Source: Erwinia piriflorinigrans CFBP 5888
GTDB lineage: Bacteria; Pseudomonadota; Gammaproteobacteria; Enterobacterales; Enterobacteriaceae
DNA: 64,000 nucleotides
Assembly: GCF_001050515.1 (NCBI RefSeq)
Contig: NZ_CAHS01000015.1
Location: 868,001-932,000 of the forward strand
Direction of reading: 5' to 3'
The notes below the pieces were generated by a model. It saw nothing but the letters and a program-made list of their open reading frames with translations, was not told where the DNA came from and ran no database searches. How positions within the stretch are numbered: the stretch's first letter is position 1; every line of letters begins with the position of its first letter. The translations under genes and the position numbers were made by a program. This document shows positions 1-9,524 of this stretch, in pieces.

Positions 1-254
1 CGCGAAATAGCGCGGCGCAGACGGGGAATACCGCGCGATGTGGAATAACCGTGCGTGTCTTCACGCTGTGCCACGGTACACAATTTTTCCACGATATGAG
101 GTGGGGTCGGGCCATCAGGGTTGCCCATACTGAAATCGATGATGTCTTCACCACGACGGCGTGCAGCCATCTTCAGTTCCGCAGTGATATTAAAAACATA
201 CGGCGGCAGTCGTTCAATACGGGAGAAACGACGGGGGGATTGGTTGTCAGTCAT
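1..254 (-). CDS. alaC: Glutamate-pyruvate aminotransferase AlaC, N-terminal part
   Basis: This is the first ~84 codons of a class I/II PLP-dependent aminotransferase that runs off the left edge of the window. AlaC makes alanine from pyruvate using glutamate as amino donor in the cytoplasm. The visible residues read almost identically to the start of E. coli AlaC (formerly YfdZ), including [14 protein letters not shown] and DFSMGNPDG. The start at 254 is preceded by a GAGGA ribosome-binding site; 119 nt separate it from the end of the next gene. Only the N-terminus is visible, so the catalytic lysine cannot be checked. The position beside ypdA matches the E. coli order. Identification is strong. 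Confidence 0.93.
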   Translation of the reverse strand, partial: MTDNQSPRRFSRIERLPPYVFNITAELKMAARRRGEDIIDFSMGNPDGPTPPHIVEKLCTVAQREDTHGYSTSRGIPRLRRAIS

Positions 255-373
255 AGCATCCTCTGATTTACGTAAGCGCCCGGACCGTCCGAGCGACGCA
301 GACCACTCTACGCGGTCGAGTCATGAACATAACGTAACCGCCCTGAAGCTGTCGAGAGGCAGAATAAAATATT

Positions 374-901
374 TCAATCGCGCGGATTGATGCGTCCAAA
401 CAGCCAGTCATTCACCCACTGACCATTTAACAGATAATTATCTCGCAATGTTCCTTCCAGCGCGAAGTGGTTCTTTTCCAGTACCCGGCGCGAAGCCTGG
501 TGCCCCTCCACGACCTGCGCTTTCAGCTTATGAAATCCGCACTGTTCAAAAAGAAAATCGCACAGCGCACCCAACGCCTCGCTGCTGTAGCCCTGGTCAA
601 AATGCTCACTCAGCAGCGAATAACCCACCTCCACCTGACGATGCGGCATCCATTCAGCCGTTGCCCCCATTAAACCTATGCCCTCCCCACCCTGCTTCAA
701 ACGCACCACCAGGCACAGCATATGAAAACTGGTGGCTTGCCACGGCATCAGCCTGTCCTGAAAACGCTGGCGGATATCGGCCAGCTGCGGCACCGCACTG
801 ATAAATTCCATGCAGGTGGCATCACTATGTACCTTAAGAAACAGCTGCCAGTCTTCAGGTTGCAGTCGGGTGAGGATCAGCCGTGGTGTGGTTAGTTTCA
901 T
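374..901 (-). CDS. GNAT-family N-acetyltransferase (RimJ/RimL-like)
   Basis: A 175-residue cytoplasmic protein with the layout of the RimJ/RimL branch of GNAT acetyltransferases. It opens with LTTPRLILTRLQPED, typical of this branch. Around residues 90-115 it has VGYSLLSEHFDQGYSSEAL, matching the acetyl-CoA-binding turn, and it ends with the ASRRVLEKNHFALEG motif near residues 135-150. These enzymes transfer acetyl from acetyl-CoA to protein N-termini or small amines; the substrate here is unknown. It lies between alaC and ypdA, where E. coli has no such gene, so it is an accessory insertion relative to K-12. The family call is good; specific function is not predictable. Confidence 0.85.
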   Translation of the reverse strand: MKLTTPRLILTRLQPEDWQLFLKVHSDATCMEFISAVPQLADIRQRFQDRLMPWQATSFHMLCLVVRLKQGGEGIGLMGATAEWMPHRQVEVGYSLLSEHFDQGYSSEALGALCDFLFEQCGFHKLKAQVVEGHQASRRVLEKNHFALEGTLRDNYLLNGQWVNDWLFGRINPRD

Positions 902-1021
902 ATGCCTGCCTTAAATGGGGAAAAAAGGCTAAAAAAAGATCTCTTTTAACCGCCGCTTTTTCGCCCTGTCATGGACACCGTTCCTACAAAACAATAACCC
1001 GTTTGTGACAGGAGTACGAAG

Positions 1022-1246
1022 ATGATGCATCTTAAAATCGACAACCTCCCCGCTGCCATTTGTGCCAGCAAAACAGAACTGCGTAGGCAGTTAGCGAATT
1101 ATCGTGAAGTCTTTGCTGAACTGGATGCTGATATGCGTCGCCAGATCGCCCTGTCACCGCGCCTGCTGCTGGCACATCTCTGGAGCTTTCCTTATGATAT
1201 AGACCTGTTTCCCAGCAGCCGAGATGCCCGTGTATTCGATGTTTGA
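1022..1246 (+). CDS. Small unrecognised protein overlapping the start of ypdA
   Basis: A 74-codon ORF starting with two consecutive ATG codons (1022 and 1025), with AGGAG about 7 nt upstream of the first. It overlaps the ypdA start by 23 nt, so ypdA is probably translationally coupled to it. The product has no clear signal peptide or membrane segment. Its middle is an arginine-rich helix-like stretch ([19 protein letters not shown]), followed by a more hydrophobic tail. I do not recognise it. It may be a genuine small protein or a translated leader that controls ypdA. The good ribosome-binding site and the overlap support translation; the function is unknown. Confidence 0.5.
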   Translation: MMHLKIDNLPAAICASKTELRRQLANYREVFAELDADMRRQIALSPRLLLAHLWSFPYDIDLFPSSRDARVFDV

Positions 1247-2942
1247 GATGCTGCTTGCGGTTTTTGACCGTGCAGCACTGATGTTAATCTGCCTGTTCTT
1301 TCTCACCCGTACCCGACATTTCCGCCAGCTGCTGCAAAAAGAGCAGCACTCGCGACAGGAGCTGTTCGCGGTCACCGCCATTTTCTCGCTGTTTGCCCTT
1401 TTCAGTACCTGGACCGGCATCCATGTGGAAGGATCGTTGGTCAACGTGCGCACCATTGCGATTATGTCCGGCGGCATCCTGTTTGGCCCCTGGGTCGGTA
1501 TTGCCACCGGCGTGATTGCCGGTCTACATCGTTTCCTGATCGATATTCATGGCGTAACCTCTGTACCCTGCCTGGTGACCAGCATTATCGCCGGGATCGT
1601 TTCTGGCTGGATAAATATTAAAGTCGCCAAACAGAAACGCTGGAGCGCGGGGATCATCGGCGGTATCGCCTGTGAGTCACTGACCATGCTGCTTATCGTA
1701 CTGTGGACGCTGCCAAAAGTACGCGGACTGGATATCGTCGCGGAGATCGCCGTTCCGATGATCCTCGGCACGGCGAGTATTGGGCTGATCGTGCTGCTGG
1801 TGCAGAGCGTTGAAGGGGAAAAAGAGGCGATTGCCGCCCGTCAGGCGAAGCTGGCACTGGATATTGCCAATAAGACCCTGCCCCTGTTCCGTCAGGTCAA
1901 CAGCGATTCGCTGCGCCAGGTGTGTGACATTATCCGCCGTGATATTCATGCCGATGCCGTTGCCATGACCAATACGAGCAAGGTTCTGGCCTATACGGGT
2001 ATCGGTGAGAATAATTACCATCATGGTGATAAAAGCATCAGCCCGACCACCAGAAAAGCGATCGAGGAAGGAAAAATCATCATCAAAAACAATGATGAAG
2101 CACACCGTACTCCTGAAATCCGCTCCATGATCGTGATACCGCTTTGGGAGAAAGGTGAAGTCACCGGTACGCTCAAGATCTACTACCGTCATGCACACCG
2201 CATTACCTGGTCGCTGAAGGAGATGGCGGTAGGGCTGTCGCAGATTATCTCGACGCAACTGGAGGTTTCACGCGCCGAACAGCTGCGCGAAATGGCGAAT
2301 AAAGCCGAGCTGCGCGCGTTGCAAAGCAAAATTAACCCCCACTTTTTGTTTAACGCGCTGAATGCCGTCTCTGCGTCAATCCGCCTCAATCCTGATACTG
2401 CTCGCCAGCTCATTACCAATTTGTCACGCTATCTGCGTTACAACCTGGAGCTAAACGATGATGAAATCATCAATATCAAAAGAGAGCTGTGCCAGATCAA
2501 AGACTATATCGCCATTGAGCAGGCACGCTTTGGCGATAAGCTGACGGTGATTTACGATATTGATGAAGATATCAATTTTTCTCTTCCCAGCCTGCTTATT
2601 CAGCCGCTGGTGGAGAATGCCATTGTCCACGGTATTCACCCCTGCCGGGGTAAAGGCGTGGTGACGTTAACCATCCACGATGTGGACACCCACATACGAA
2701 TTGCGGTGCGTGATACCGGTCACGGCATCAGCGAGGATGTGTTGGCGCGCGTAAAAAGCAACCAGATGCCCGGTAATAAAATCGGGCTGTTAAACGTCCA
2801 TCACCGGGTTAAGCTGCTTTACGGTGAAGGTTTGCTTATCCGGCGACTTGAACCCGGCACGGAGATTGCCTTTTGTATCACTAAAAATGCAGCCGGCCCG
2901 GCATTCAATCCGATATTCGACCAGCATAACGCGGGAAAATGA
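1224..2942 (+). CDS. ypdA: Pyruvate-sensing histidine kinase YpdA (PyrS), LytS family
   Basis: A 572-residue membrane sensor kinase. Residues ~1-195 form several membrane segments of the LytS 5TM type with [10 protein letters not shown] and ETLTM-like blocks. Residues ~210-345 form a GAF-like domain. The kinase core follows, with the phospho-acceptor histidine at ~373 in [12 protein letters not shown] and the ATP-binding parts [10 protein letters not shown] and DTGHGI. Sequence is close to E. coli YpdA throughout. In E. coli, YpdAB responds to extracellular pyruvate and activates the transporter gene yhjX. The start at 1224 lies inside the preceding small ORF; ATG 1239 is an alternative. ypdB follows after one intervening base. 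E. coli ypdC is absent here. Confidence 0.95.
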   Translation: MPVYSMFEMLLAVFDRAALMLICLFFLTRTRHFRQLLQKEQHSRQELFAVTAIFSLFALFSTWTGIHVEGSLVNVRTIAIMSGGILFGPWVGIATGVIAGLHRFLIDIHGVTSVPCLVTSIIAGIVSGWINIKVAKQKRWSAGIIGGIACESLTMLLIVLWTLPKVRGLDIVAEIAVPMILGTASIGLIVLLVQSVEGEKEAIAARQAKLALDIANKTLPLFRQVNSDSLRQVCDIIRRDIHADAVAMTNTSKVLAYTGIGENNYHHGDKSISPTTRKAIEEGKIIIKNNDEAHRTPEIRSMIVIPLWEKGEVTGTLKIYYRHAHRITWSLKEMAVGLSQIISTQLEVSRAEQLREMANKAELRALQSKINPHFLFNALNAVSASIRLNPDTARQLITNLSRYLRYNLELNDDEIINIKRELCQIKDYIAIEQARFGDKLTVIYDIDEDINFSLPSLLIQPLVENAIVHGIHPCRGKGVVTLTIHDVDTHIRIAVRDTGHGISEDVLARVKSNQMPGNKIGLLNVHHRVKLLYGEGLLIRRLEPGTEIAFCITKNAAGPAFNPIFDQHNAGK

Positions 2943-2943
2943 T

Positions 2944-3663
2944 GTGAAAGCCATTATTGTTGAAGATGAATACCTTGCCCAACAGGAGCTCAGCTGGCTG
3001 ATACGTCAGCACAGCCAGATCGCCATCGAGGGTATTTTTGATGACGGGCTGGAGGTGCTGAAATATTTACAAACCAGTCATGTTGACGTGATATTCCTCG
3101 ACATCAATATACCGTCTCTCGACGGTATGCTGCTGGCGCACAATATCAGTCAGTTCGCCAAAAGACCGCTGATCGTCTTTATTACCGCCTGTAAAGAGCA
3201 CGCGGTGGACGCCTTCGAGCTGGAAGCCTTTGACTATATTCTGAAACCATGGTCAGAAATGCGCATCATCACCCTGCTGCGTAAACTGGAAAACCAGGCG
3301 CATCAAAACAGCGATCGGCTCACTACCCGTGCATCACACAGCATTAATCTGGTCAAAGACGAACGCATTATCGTCACCGATATCAGCGATATTTATTACG
3401 CCGAAGCGCATGAGAAACTGACTTTTGTCTATACACGGCGTGAAGAGTATGTGATGCCGATGAATATGAGCGAATTTTGCAGTCGCCTGCCGGATGAGCA
3501 TTTCTTCCGCTGCCATCGCTCGTACTGTATCAACCTCAACAAAATTCATGAGATCGAACCCTGGTTTAACAACACTTACATCCTCAAGCTGCGCGACCTG
3601 GCCTTTCAGGTACCGGTCAGCCGCAGTAAGGTGAAGGCATTTCGCCAGCTGATGCGGTTGTGA
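2944..3663 (+). CDS. ypdB: LytTR response regulator YpdB (PyrR)
   Basis: A 239-residue response regulator: receiver domain at residues ~1-120 (VEDE acidic pocket, phospho-acceptor aspartate in IFLDINIPSLDG) and a C-terminal LytTR DNA-binding domain (FFRCHRSYCINLNKI). The GTG start at 2944 is chosen because it aligns with E. coli YpdB (MKVIIVEDE) and follows the ypdA stop by one base; a longer in-frame extension into ypdA has no family support. It pairs with YpdA as an output regulator that activates genes on pyruvate sensing. It ends 26 nt before the convergent glk stop, with no clear terminator between. Confidence 0.94.
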   Translation: MKAIIVEDEYLAQQELSWLIRQHSQIAIEGIFDDGLEVLKYLQTSHVDVIFLDINIPSLDGMLLAHNISQFAKRPLIVFITACKEHAVDAFELEAFDYILKPWSEMRIITLLRKLENQAHQNSDRLTTRASHSINLVKDERIIVTDISDIYYAEAHEKLTFVYTRREEYVMPMNMSEFCSRLPDEHFFRCHRSYCINLNKIHEIEPWFNNTYILKLRDLAFQVPVSRSKVKAFRQLMRL

Positions 3664-3689
3664 AAGGGCCGCAACAGGGGCATTGGCGG

Positions 3690-4655
3690 TTACAGCACGC
3701 GACCCAGCGTCTGACGCAGATGCGCACCAGAACCCAGCAGCCCCGGATAATCGTGGGTAATCAGATAGACCGGGATTGGCGCGACATAATCTTTAAAGCG
3801 ACCTTTGTCTTCAAACGCCGCGCGGAAGCCGGAGGCTTTGAAGAACTCAAGGAAGCGCGGCACGATGCCACCGGCAATATAAACGCCGCCAAAGGTGCCG
3901 AGGTTCAGCGCCAGATTGCCGCCAAAGCGCCCCATAATGACGCAAAACATCGACAACGCACGACGGCAATCGGTGCAGGTATCCTGCAATGCGCGTTCGG
4001 TCACATCGCGAGGCTTGAGGTTTTCAGGCTGACGGTTATCAGACTTAACAATCGCCCGGTAAAGATTAACCAACCCATTACCTGAGAGAATTCGTTCGGC
4101 GGAAACGTGCCCCAGCTCTTCGCGCAGCACTTCGAGGATCAGATCTTCCTCCTCGCTATTAGCGGCAAAGTCGACATGCCCTCCTTCGCCCGGCAGGCTG
4201 ACCCAGCGTTTATCAACATGCACCAGGTGCGCCACCCCAAGACCGGTTCCGGCACCATAAACCGCAACGGGCTTATCGGCAACCGGCGTGGTGCCGCCGA
4301 ACTGCATCAGATGTTCCTCTGACAGCATCGGGATAGCCATTGAAACGGCGGTGAAATCATTAATGATCTCCAGCGATTCGAAGGCGAGATTAGCTTTCAT
4401 GCTGCTGGTGGAAAATGCCCAATCGTGGTTGGTCATCTCAACCCAGTCTTCAGTGATTGGGCAGGCAATGGCGATACAGCCGTGTTTGATATCCTGCTGC
4501 TGCTCAGCCAGATAAGCGCGGATCACCGCTTCCAGGCTGTCATAATCTGCCGTGGAGAACGTTTTGGCCTGGGAGATGGCGCCGTTATCTATTTCACACA
4601 GAGCCAGACGCGCGTTAGTGCCGCCGACATCTCCCACCAAAGCATACTTAGTCAT
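3690..4655 (-). CDS. glk: Glucokinase
   Basis: A 321-residue cytoplasmic glucokinase matching the E. coli length. It phosphorylates free glucose with ATP to glucose 6-phosphate. The N-terminus carries the phosphate-binding loop [14 protein letters not shown], the middle carries the substrate region [12 protein letters not shown] and [11 protein letters not shown], and the end carries GGIVPRF. The start at 4655 is preceded by a GGAGAA Shine-Dalgarno. It is transcribed alone, divergent in order from the ypdAB pair whose 3' end it faces, as in E. coli. A sigma70-like promoter lies just upstream. No odd features. Confidence 0.96.
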   Translation of the reverse strand: MTKYALVGDVGGTNARLALCEIDNGAISQAKTFSTADYDSLEAVIRAYLAEQQQDIKHGCIAIACPITEDWVEMTNHDWAFSTSSMKANLAFESLEIINDFTAVSMAIPMLSEEHLMQFGGTTPVADKPVAVYGAGTGLGVAHLVHVDKRWVSLPGEGGHVDFAANSEEEDLILEVLREELGHVSAERILSGNGLVNLYRAIVKSDNRQPENLKPRDVTERALQDTCTDCRRALSMFCVIMGRFGGNLALNLGTFGGVYIAGGIVPRFLEFFKASGFRAAFEDKGRFKDYVAPIPVYLITHDYPGLLGSGAHLRQTLGRVL

Positions 4656-4688
4656 TGTTATTTTTCTCCGCTTACGTCAATTAGACAC

Positions 4689-4717
4689 ACTATAAATTTC
4701 CCCCGCTGAAACAACAA
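4689..4717 (-). promoter_or_regulatory. Predicted sigma70 promoter of glk
   Basis: Read on the minus strand, TTGTTG (4712-4717) is followed after 17 bases by TATAGT (4689-4694), about 35 nt upstream of the glk ATG. Spacing and hexamers fit a moderate sigma70 promoter. This is a sequence prediction only. Confidence 0.45.
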
Positions 4718-4820
4718 CGCCCACCGGAAAAAAGGTGAGCGTTAAACCCTTCCGCTACATTAACCATGTTCAATGCGGTTGCCCACGGGCAAGAGTCTGA
4801 ATTGCACCCAAAAGGCACGT

Positions 4821-6473
4821 TCAGCTGCTATTGCGCTGGTTCAGGGCGCGGCTGACTGACGCCAGCAGCGGCGGCACATCAAGCCTCGACAGAACCACCT
4901 CCACCAGCGAAAGCAGCTCACTTTGTTCCAGCCGCTGCATGATTTCGCGTAGCTGTGCCGTGTGCGTCACACGCCAGCTCTGAGCATGACTGTCAATATC
5001 AAGGGTTTGCGGCAGGCGTGTCCAGTCCCAGTGAGCAATATCGTTATAACGCTGCTGTGCCCCATGTATCGCGCGCTCTACGGTATAGCCATCATTATTT
5101 AACAGGAAGATAACCGGATTTTGCCCGTCACGCAGCATGCTCCCTAACTCCTGCACCGTCAGTTGGGCGGAGCCGTCACCAATAATCAGCACCACCCGCT
5201 GCTGCGGCCGCGCGGTTTGCGCACCAAATGCCGCCGGGAGTGTGTAACCTATTGAGCCCCATAGCGGCTGTATCAGCAGCCGGACGTCCTGCGGCAGGCG
5301 CAGGGTTGCGACGCCAAACGCGGCCGTTCCCTGATCGGCCAGCACAATGTCGCCAGGGCGTAGAAAATCCTGTATCGCATGCCAGAAAGTATTTTGCGTC
5401 AAACTGTCTGACGGCTGCACCTCACTGACCGGCGGGGCCACAATGCCGCGCTGCCAGCCCTGACCATATTTCAGCGCCAGCTGATGCAGCGCCTTGAGCG
5501 CAGCGGCCATCGGAATCTGCTCAAAATTCCGGCCGCCGACACTGCTGGCATGCAGGCCGACATCAATATTTTTACTGCGCGCAATCCGTTGAGTAAAACC
5601 GGCGGTAATGGTATCGGTGTATTTAACGCCCACGCTGATTAATACATCACTGTTTTCAATCACCTCACGCGTACTGTCAGCACTGGATGCCCCGGCATAG
5701 GTCCCGGCAAAGCCGTAGAGCATCTCCGGCAGCACGCTTTTGCCCATCAGCAGAGTGGCAAAAGGCATTGGAACCTCCGTTAGCCAACGTTGCAATATTT
5801 GCTGCTGCTGAGCCCGATCGGCCAGAAAGTCTGCCAGCAGCGCCGCACTGTTGGCAGCCGCCAGCAGTGATTGTGCCGCATCGACAAAGGCCGCCAGCCG
5901 TTCGTTATCGCAATCCAGCCGCCGCTGAAGCGGTGACGAAGGCGGAGATAGCGGGCTCTCTGCCACATTTGTCGCCAGCAGAAGATAGACCGGGCGACGC
6001 CTGGTCAGCGCCTCGACCAGCACCCGATCGATTTCGGCGGCGGCATTGGTCGGGGTCAGTATGCTGCTGGCGACGGAAATTTCCTGTTGCATACGAATAA
6101 AATGACCGAAGTCGCCATCGCCAAGCGTATGGTGCAGCAGCTCGGCGTTGTTTTGTGACGTTTGTGACGGTGCGCCGACGATGTGTACGACCGGCAGATA
6201 CTCCGCGCTGCTGCCCGCCACGCCGTTTATCGCACTCAGCTCCCCCACGCCAAAGGTCGTCAACAGCGCCGCCGCGCCGCGACAACGCGCATAACCATCG
6301 GCAGCGTAGGCAGCGTTTAGTTCGTTGGCGCAGCCAACCCAAACCAAATCGGGGTTATCGATCACATGATCAAGGAATTGCAGATTGTAGTCGCCCGGCA
6401 CGCCAAACAGGTGACCAATACCGATCTCGTTTAAACGTGTAAGCAGATAATCGCCAACGGTATACTTTTTCAT
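4821..6473 (-). CDS. ipdC: Indole-3-pyruvate decarboxylase
   Basis: A 550-residue thiamine-diphosphate enzyme that converts indole-3-pyruvate to indole-3-acetaldehyde, the key step of the indolepyruvate route to auxin (IAA). Seen: N-terminal HLFGVPGDYNLQFLDHVI; the ThDP-activating glutamate in GCANELNAAYAADGYAR; the HHTLGDGDF double histidine typical of pyruvate and indolepyruvate decarboxylases; and the cofactor motif GDGSAQLTVQELGSMLRD ending in NNDGYTVERAIHG. Overall it follows Enterobacter IpdC. ATG 6473 is preferred over the adjacent GTG 6476, because AGGAG is then 7 nt away rather than 4. E. coli lacks the gene at this locus. In plant-associated enterobacteria it commonly supports hormone production and epiphytic fitness (family knowledge). 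Confidence 0.93.
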   Translation of the reverse strand: MKKYTVGDYLLTRLNEIGIGHLFGVPGDYNLQFLDHVIDNPDLVWVGCANELNAAYAADGYARCRGAAALLTTFGVGELSAINGVAGSSAEYLPVVHIVGAPSQTSQNNAELLHHTLGDGDFGHFIRMQQEISVASSILTPTNAAAEIDRVLVEALTRRRPVYLLLATNVAESPLSPPSSPLQRRLDCDNERLAAFVDAAQSLLAAANSAALLADFLADRAQQQQILQRWLTEVPMPFATLLMGKSVLPEMLYGFAGTYAGASSADSTREVIENSDVLISVGVKYTDTITAGFTQRIARSKNIDVGLHASSVGGRNFEQIPMAAALKALHQLALKYGQGWQRGIVAPPVSEVQPSDSLTQNTFWHAIQDFLRPGDIVLADQGTAAFGVATLRLPQDVRLLIQPLWGSIGYTLPAAFGAQTARPQQRVVLIIGDGSAQLTVQELGSMLRDGQNPVIFLLNNDGYTVERAIHGAQQRYNDIAHWDWTRLPQTLDIDSHAQSWRVTHTAQLREIMQRLEQSELLSLVEVVLSRLDVPPLLASVSRALNQRNSS

Positions 6474-6677
6474 CACGCTACTCCTTTCGGGTCTGTGATC
6501 TGAGTATTAGCGATATTTATAAACTGTTTTAGGAATCACGATAAGAATATGGCAACTGAACGTTACACCCCTTATCACCATTGCTAAGTTGCGATCTGTC
6601 ACGCTCTTTAAATTGATGTAAACGTATACACTGACAGGCCGTTTAACACGCTATCGTATCGATTATAGGGTTTATTT

Positions 6678-7667
6678 ATGGTCTATCAGGCAGATATACA
6701 GCGTTATAACAAAATGACTTGGCATCGTTGTGGACACAGCGGCCTCAAGCTCCCGGCTATTTCACTCGGTTTATGGCACAATTTTGGTGACAGTACGCGA
6801 GTCGATAACAGCCGTGACCTGCTGCGTCACGCCTTTGATAACGGTATCACTCATTTTGATTTAGCGAATAATTACGGGCCGCCTCCCGGTTCAGCTGAAG
6901 AGAATTTCGGTCGTATTTTGCGCGAAGATTTCGCTGGCTACCGCGATGAGCTGATTATTTCCAGTAAAGCGGGATACACCATGTGGGAAGGGCCATACGG
7001 GGACTGGGGATCTCGCAAATATCTGGTCTCAAGCCTCAATCAAAGCCTGAAACGTATGGCGGTTGAGTATGTGGATATTTTTTATCATCATCGCCCAGAC
7101 CCGGAGACACCGCTTGAAGAAACCATGACCGCACTCGATCATCTGGTGCGCCAGGGAAAAGCGCTGTATGTCGGCCTTTCTAATTATCCGGCAGAGCTGG
7201 CGGCAGCGGCAATTGCGCTACTGAAAGATCTCGGTACGCCCTGTTTGATCCATCAGCCAAAGTATTCCATGTTCACCCGCGCGCCTGAAGAGGCCCTGCT
7301 AGATGTGCTGGCAAAAAACGGAGTGGGCAGTATCGCATTCTCTCCGCTAGCCGGTGGCATACTGACCGACCGCTATCTGGACGGCATCCCGCAAGACTCC
7401 CGCGCGGCCAGCGGCAGCCGCTTTCTCAACAGTGAACAGCTGACGCCGGAGAAAATGGACAAGGTGCAGCGCCTGAACGCTCTCGCTCTTCAGCGCGGCC
7501 AGAAGCTGTCGCAAATGGCGTTGGCCTGGGTACTGAGAGACCGCCGCATCACCTCCGTTCTGATTGGAGCCAGTAAAACCAGTCAGATTGATGATGCCAT
7601 GCAGATGCTGGCTAATCGCGACTTTACTGCGCATGAGCTGGAAAACATTGAAGCTATTTTGCGCTGA
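6678..7667 (+). CDS. gpr: Aldo/keto reductase, YghZ/Gpr (L-glyceraldehyde 3-phosphate reductase) type
   Basis: A 329-residue NADPH-dependent aldo/keto reductase. It follows E. coli YghZ closely, including SLGLWHNFGD, HFDLANNYGPPPGSAEENFG with the catalytic Asp/Tyr, the Lys of IISSKAGY, and FYHHRPD. C-terminally it has the NADP-binding LAWVLRD and SVLIGASK blocks. YghZ reduces L-glyceraldehyde 3-phosphate and other aldehydes such as methylglyoxal. It is divergent from ipdC, with 204 nt shared upstream DNA. A role in handling the aldehyde made by IpdC is possible but unsupported beyond adjacency. It ends shorter at the C-terminus than E. coli YghZ. Confidence 0.9.
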   Translation: MVYQADIQRYNKMTWHRCGHSGLKLPAISLGLWHNFGDSTRVDNSRDLLRHAFDNGITHFDLANNYGPPPGSAEENFGRILREDFAGYRDELIISSKAGYTMWEGPYGDWGSRKYLVSSLNQSLKRMAVEYVDIFYHHRPDPETPLEETMTALDHLVRQGKALYVGLSNYPAELAAAAIALLKDLGTPCLIHQPKYSMFTRAPEEALLDVLAKNGVGSIAFSPLAGGILTDRYLDGIPQDSRAASGSRFLNSEQLTPEKMDKVQRLNALALQRGQKLSQMALAWVLRDRRITSVLIGASKTSQIDDAMQMLANRDFTAHELENIEAILR

Positions 7668-7841
7668 AAGTCTACCTGGGTCTCTGTCAGGTCATGCCAG
7701 AAATACTGAAAAGTGACCGCGCTGACGGGCGTTTTTTTACTTCGCCTGGCTCTTACCAATAATGGCCCTGTATTAGGGTGGTTGTGACCGCCGATATGTC
7801 CTTACGCGGGCCAGATTTCTGGCTCCGCGTCATATGCGCGT

Positions 7842-9083
7842 TTACAGATTTAACGCCATTGCGGCCAGCAGATAGCCATTGAGCGCCACCACCACCACGA
7901 CTATCAATCGCCCAAAATTCTGCATCAGACGCGAATTGACCATATCGCCCATCAGCGCGGCGTTACCGGTAAACGCCAGTAATGGCACCAGCGCCAGCGC
8001 AATACCGAAACTTAACAGTACCTGACTCATGACCAAAATCCGCGTCGGTTCCCAACCCGCCATAATGACGATAAATGATGGCAGCATGGTGATAACGCGC
8101 CGCACCAGCAGCGGAATGTGGAAGTGGATAAAGCCCTGCATCACCACCTGCCCGGCCATCGTGCCGACCACGGTGGAGGATAACCCGGCAGCCAGCAGGC
8201 TCAGGCCAAACACCAGCGCCGCAGCTTTCCCCAGGAGCGGATCGAGCGTCAGATAAGCCTGATCGAGATCGGCAATCCCGTTGTGACCGCTGAAGTGGAA
8301 GGCGGCTGCCGCCGTAGCCATCATCGCCAGATTGACAAAACCGGCAATTGTCATCGCAATCGCCACATCGAGTTTGGTCGAGGAGTAACGTTCAGAACGT
8401 GTGCCGTCATTGCCGCTGTTTTGCGTCAGCGAGGAGTGCAGGTAGATAACATGCGGCATGATGGTCGCCCCAAGCACGCCCGCCGCCAGCAGCACGGCGT
8501 CCGACGTGGGTAGCGATGGCACCGCCATGCCCTGTAGCAAATCGACAATTTTGGGCTGTGAGAAGAACAGCTCAATGACATAGGCCGCCGCAACAAACAA
8601 CAGCAGGCCCCCGATCACCAGCTCCAGCGGTTTCTGACCTCGGTTTTGCAGCATCAGTATCAGAAATGTTGCCACCCCGGTCAGCATCGCGCCTTGCAAC
8701 AAACTCACGCCGAACACCAGCTTGAAACCAATAGCAGCACCGATAAACTCCGCCAGATCGGTAGCCATAGCAATAATTTCCGCCTGCACCCAGTAGAACC
8801 AGACCGCCGGACGAGGAAAACGATCGCGGATATGTTCAGCCAGGTTTTTTCCGGTAGCGATGCCGAGCTTGGCCGACATAAGCTGGATCACCATCGCCAT
8901 CACATTGGCCCAAACCACGACCCACAGGAGCTGGTAGCCGTAGGAAGCCCCCGCCTGAATATTGGTGGCAAAGTTGCCGGGATCGATATAGCCGATGGCC
9001 GCGATAAAGGCTGGCCCCATCAAGGCAAACTTGATTTTCCGATTACTGCGGACGCTCTGCTCCACGGTGCGGCTTTCCGACAT
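7842..9083 (-). CDS. mntH: Manganese/divalent metal transporter MntH (Nramp)
   Basis: A 413-residue inner-membrane Nramp family proton-coupled Mn(II)/Fe(II) importer with about 11 hydrophobic segments. The metal-site signature [19 protein letters not shown] (DPGN) is in the first helix, and [18 protein letters not shown] (the MPH motif of TM6) is in the middle. ATG 9083 is chosen over the GTG at 9092 because AGGGG lies at proper distance. It is divergent from nupC as in E. coli. Two tandem MntR-like palindromes sit about 100-130 nt upstream, consistent with repression by Mn-MntR. Confidence 0.96.
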   Translation of the reverse strand: MSESRTVEQSVRSNRKIKFALMGPAFIAAIGYIDPGNFATNIQAGASYGYQLLWVVVWANVMAMVIQLMSAKLGIATGKNLAEHIRDRFPRPAVWFYWVQAEIIAMATDLAEFIGAAIGFKLVFGVSLLQGAMLTGVATFLILMLQNRGQKPLELVIGGLLLFVAAAYVIELFFSQPKIVDLLQGMAVPSLPTSDAVLLAAGVLGATIMPHVIYLHSSLTQNSGNDGTRSERYSSTKLDVAIAMTIAGFVNLAMMATAAAAFHFSGHNGIADLDQAYLTLDPLLGKAAALVFGLSLLAAGLSSTVVGTMAGQVVMQGFIHFHIPLLVRRVITMLPSFIVIMAGWEPTRILVMSQVLLSFGIALALVPLLAFTGNAALMGDMVNSRLMQNFGRLIVVVVVALNGYLLAAMALNL

Positions 9084-9524
9084 AATTAACACCCCTGCTG
9101 CCTTACGCCTGACGGCAATGTTGCCCTTTCAAAGACAAAGATTATCCAGTAAATCGATATTGATTACAGGTATCACTGTGATAGCCAGCGCTATAAGGTA
9201 TAGCAATGGCTATATCTATAGCAAAAAAAAAGCTAACCCGACCTTCCTGGCAACTCTTTACAGAGTAGGATATTCGGAAATGACTTACCAGTTTTATGGT
9301 TATATTTTAAGCGCGAGGGGATTTTTATTGTTAGTAAATTAATAATCAAATGCTGACCGTTTCGCCCTCATTGTTACATTAACGTTAACTTGTGTGACAA
9401 AGGTGGATTAAATGAATTTTGCGACAATAGCGAATTATTATATTGCAGCACAGATCTCGTTTTTCCGCCTCTTGTTACATAGAATGTGCAACGAAATAAA
9501 ACAGCCCTCAATTTTGGAGCAATC
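9084..9524. promoter_or_regulatory. Divergent mntH/nupC control region
   Basis: This 441-bp AT-rich interval carries no convincing gene. Besides the MntR-like boxes, a TGTGA half-site at 9393-9397, followed six bases later by a weak partner, is a candidate CRP site for nupC. E. coli nupC is controlled by CRP and CytR, so this fits, but the match is imperfect. Confidence 0.4.
9181..9214. promoter_or_regulatory. Two tandem MntR-like operator palindromes upstream of mntH
   Basis: ATAGC-CAGC-GCTAT (9181-9194) and TATAGC-AATG-GCTATA (9199-9214) are two palindromes with the same half-site, their centres 19 bp apart; a further half-site follows around 9216-9222. The ATAGC/GCTAT arms match the core of the E. 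coli MntR box in the mntH promoter. They probably repress mntH when manganese is plentiful. E. coli is known for a single box; the tandem arrangement is notable. Confidence 0.65.

Noticed and set aside
4716-4743. Imperfect inverted repeat AACGCCCACC / GGTGAGCGTT between ipdC and glk
   Set aside because: It has a mismatch, no T-run, and overlaps the predicted glk -35 element; not called as a terminator.
5687-6442. Several long open frames on both strands inside ipdC
   Set aside because: Shadow frames of a GC-rich gene whose own frame has all the catalytic motifs.
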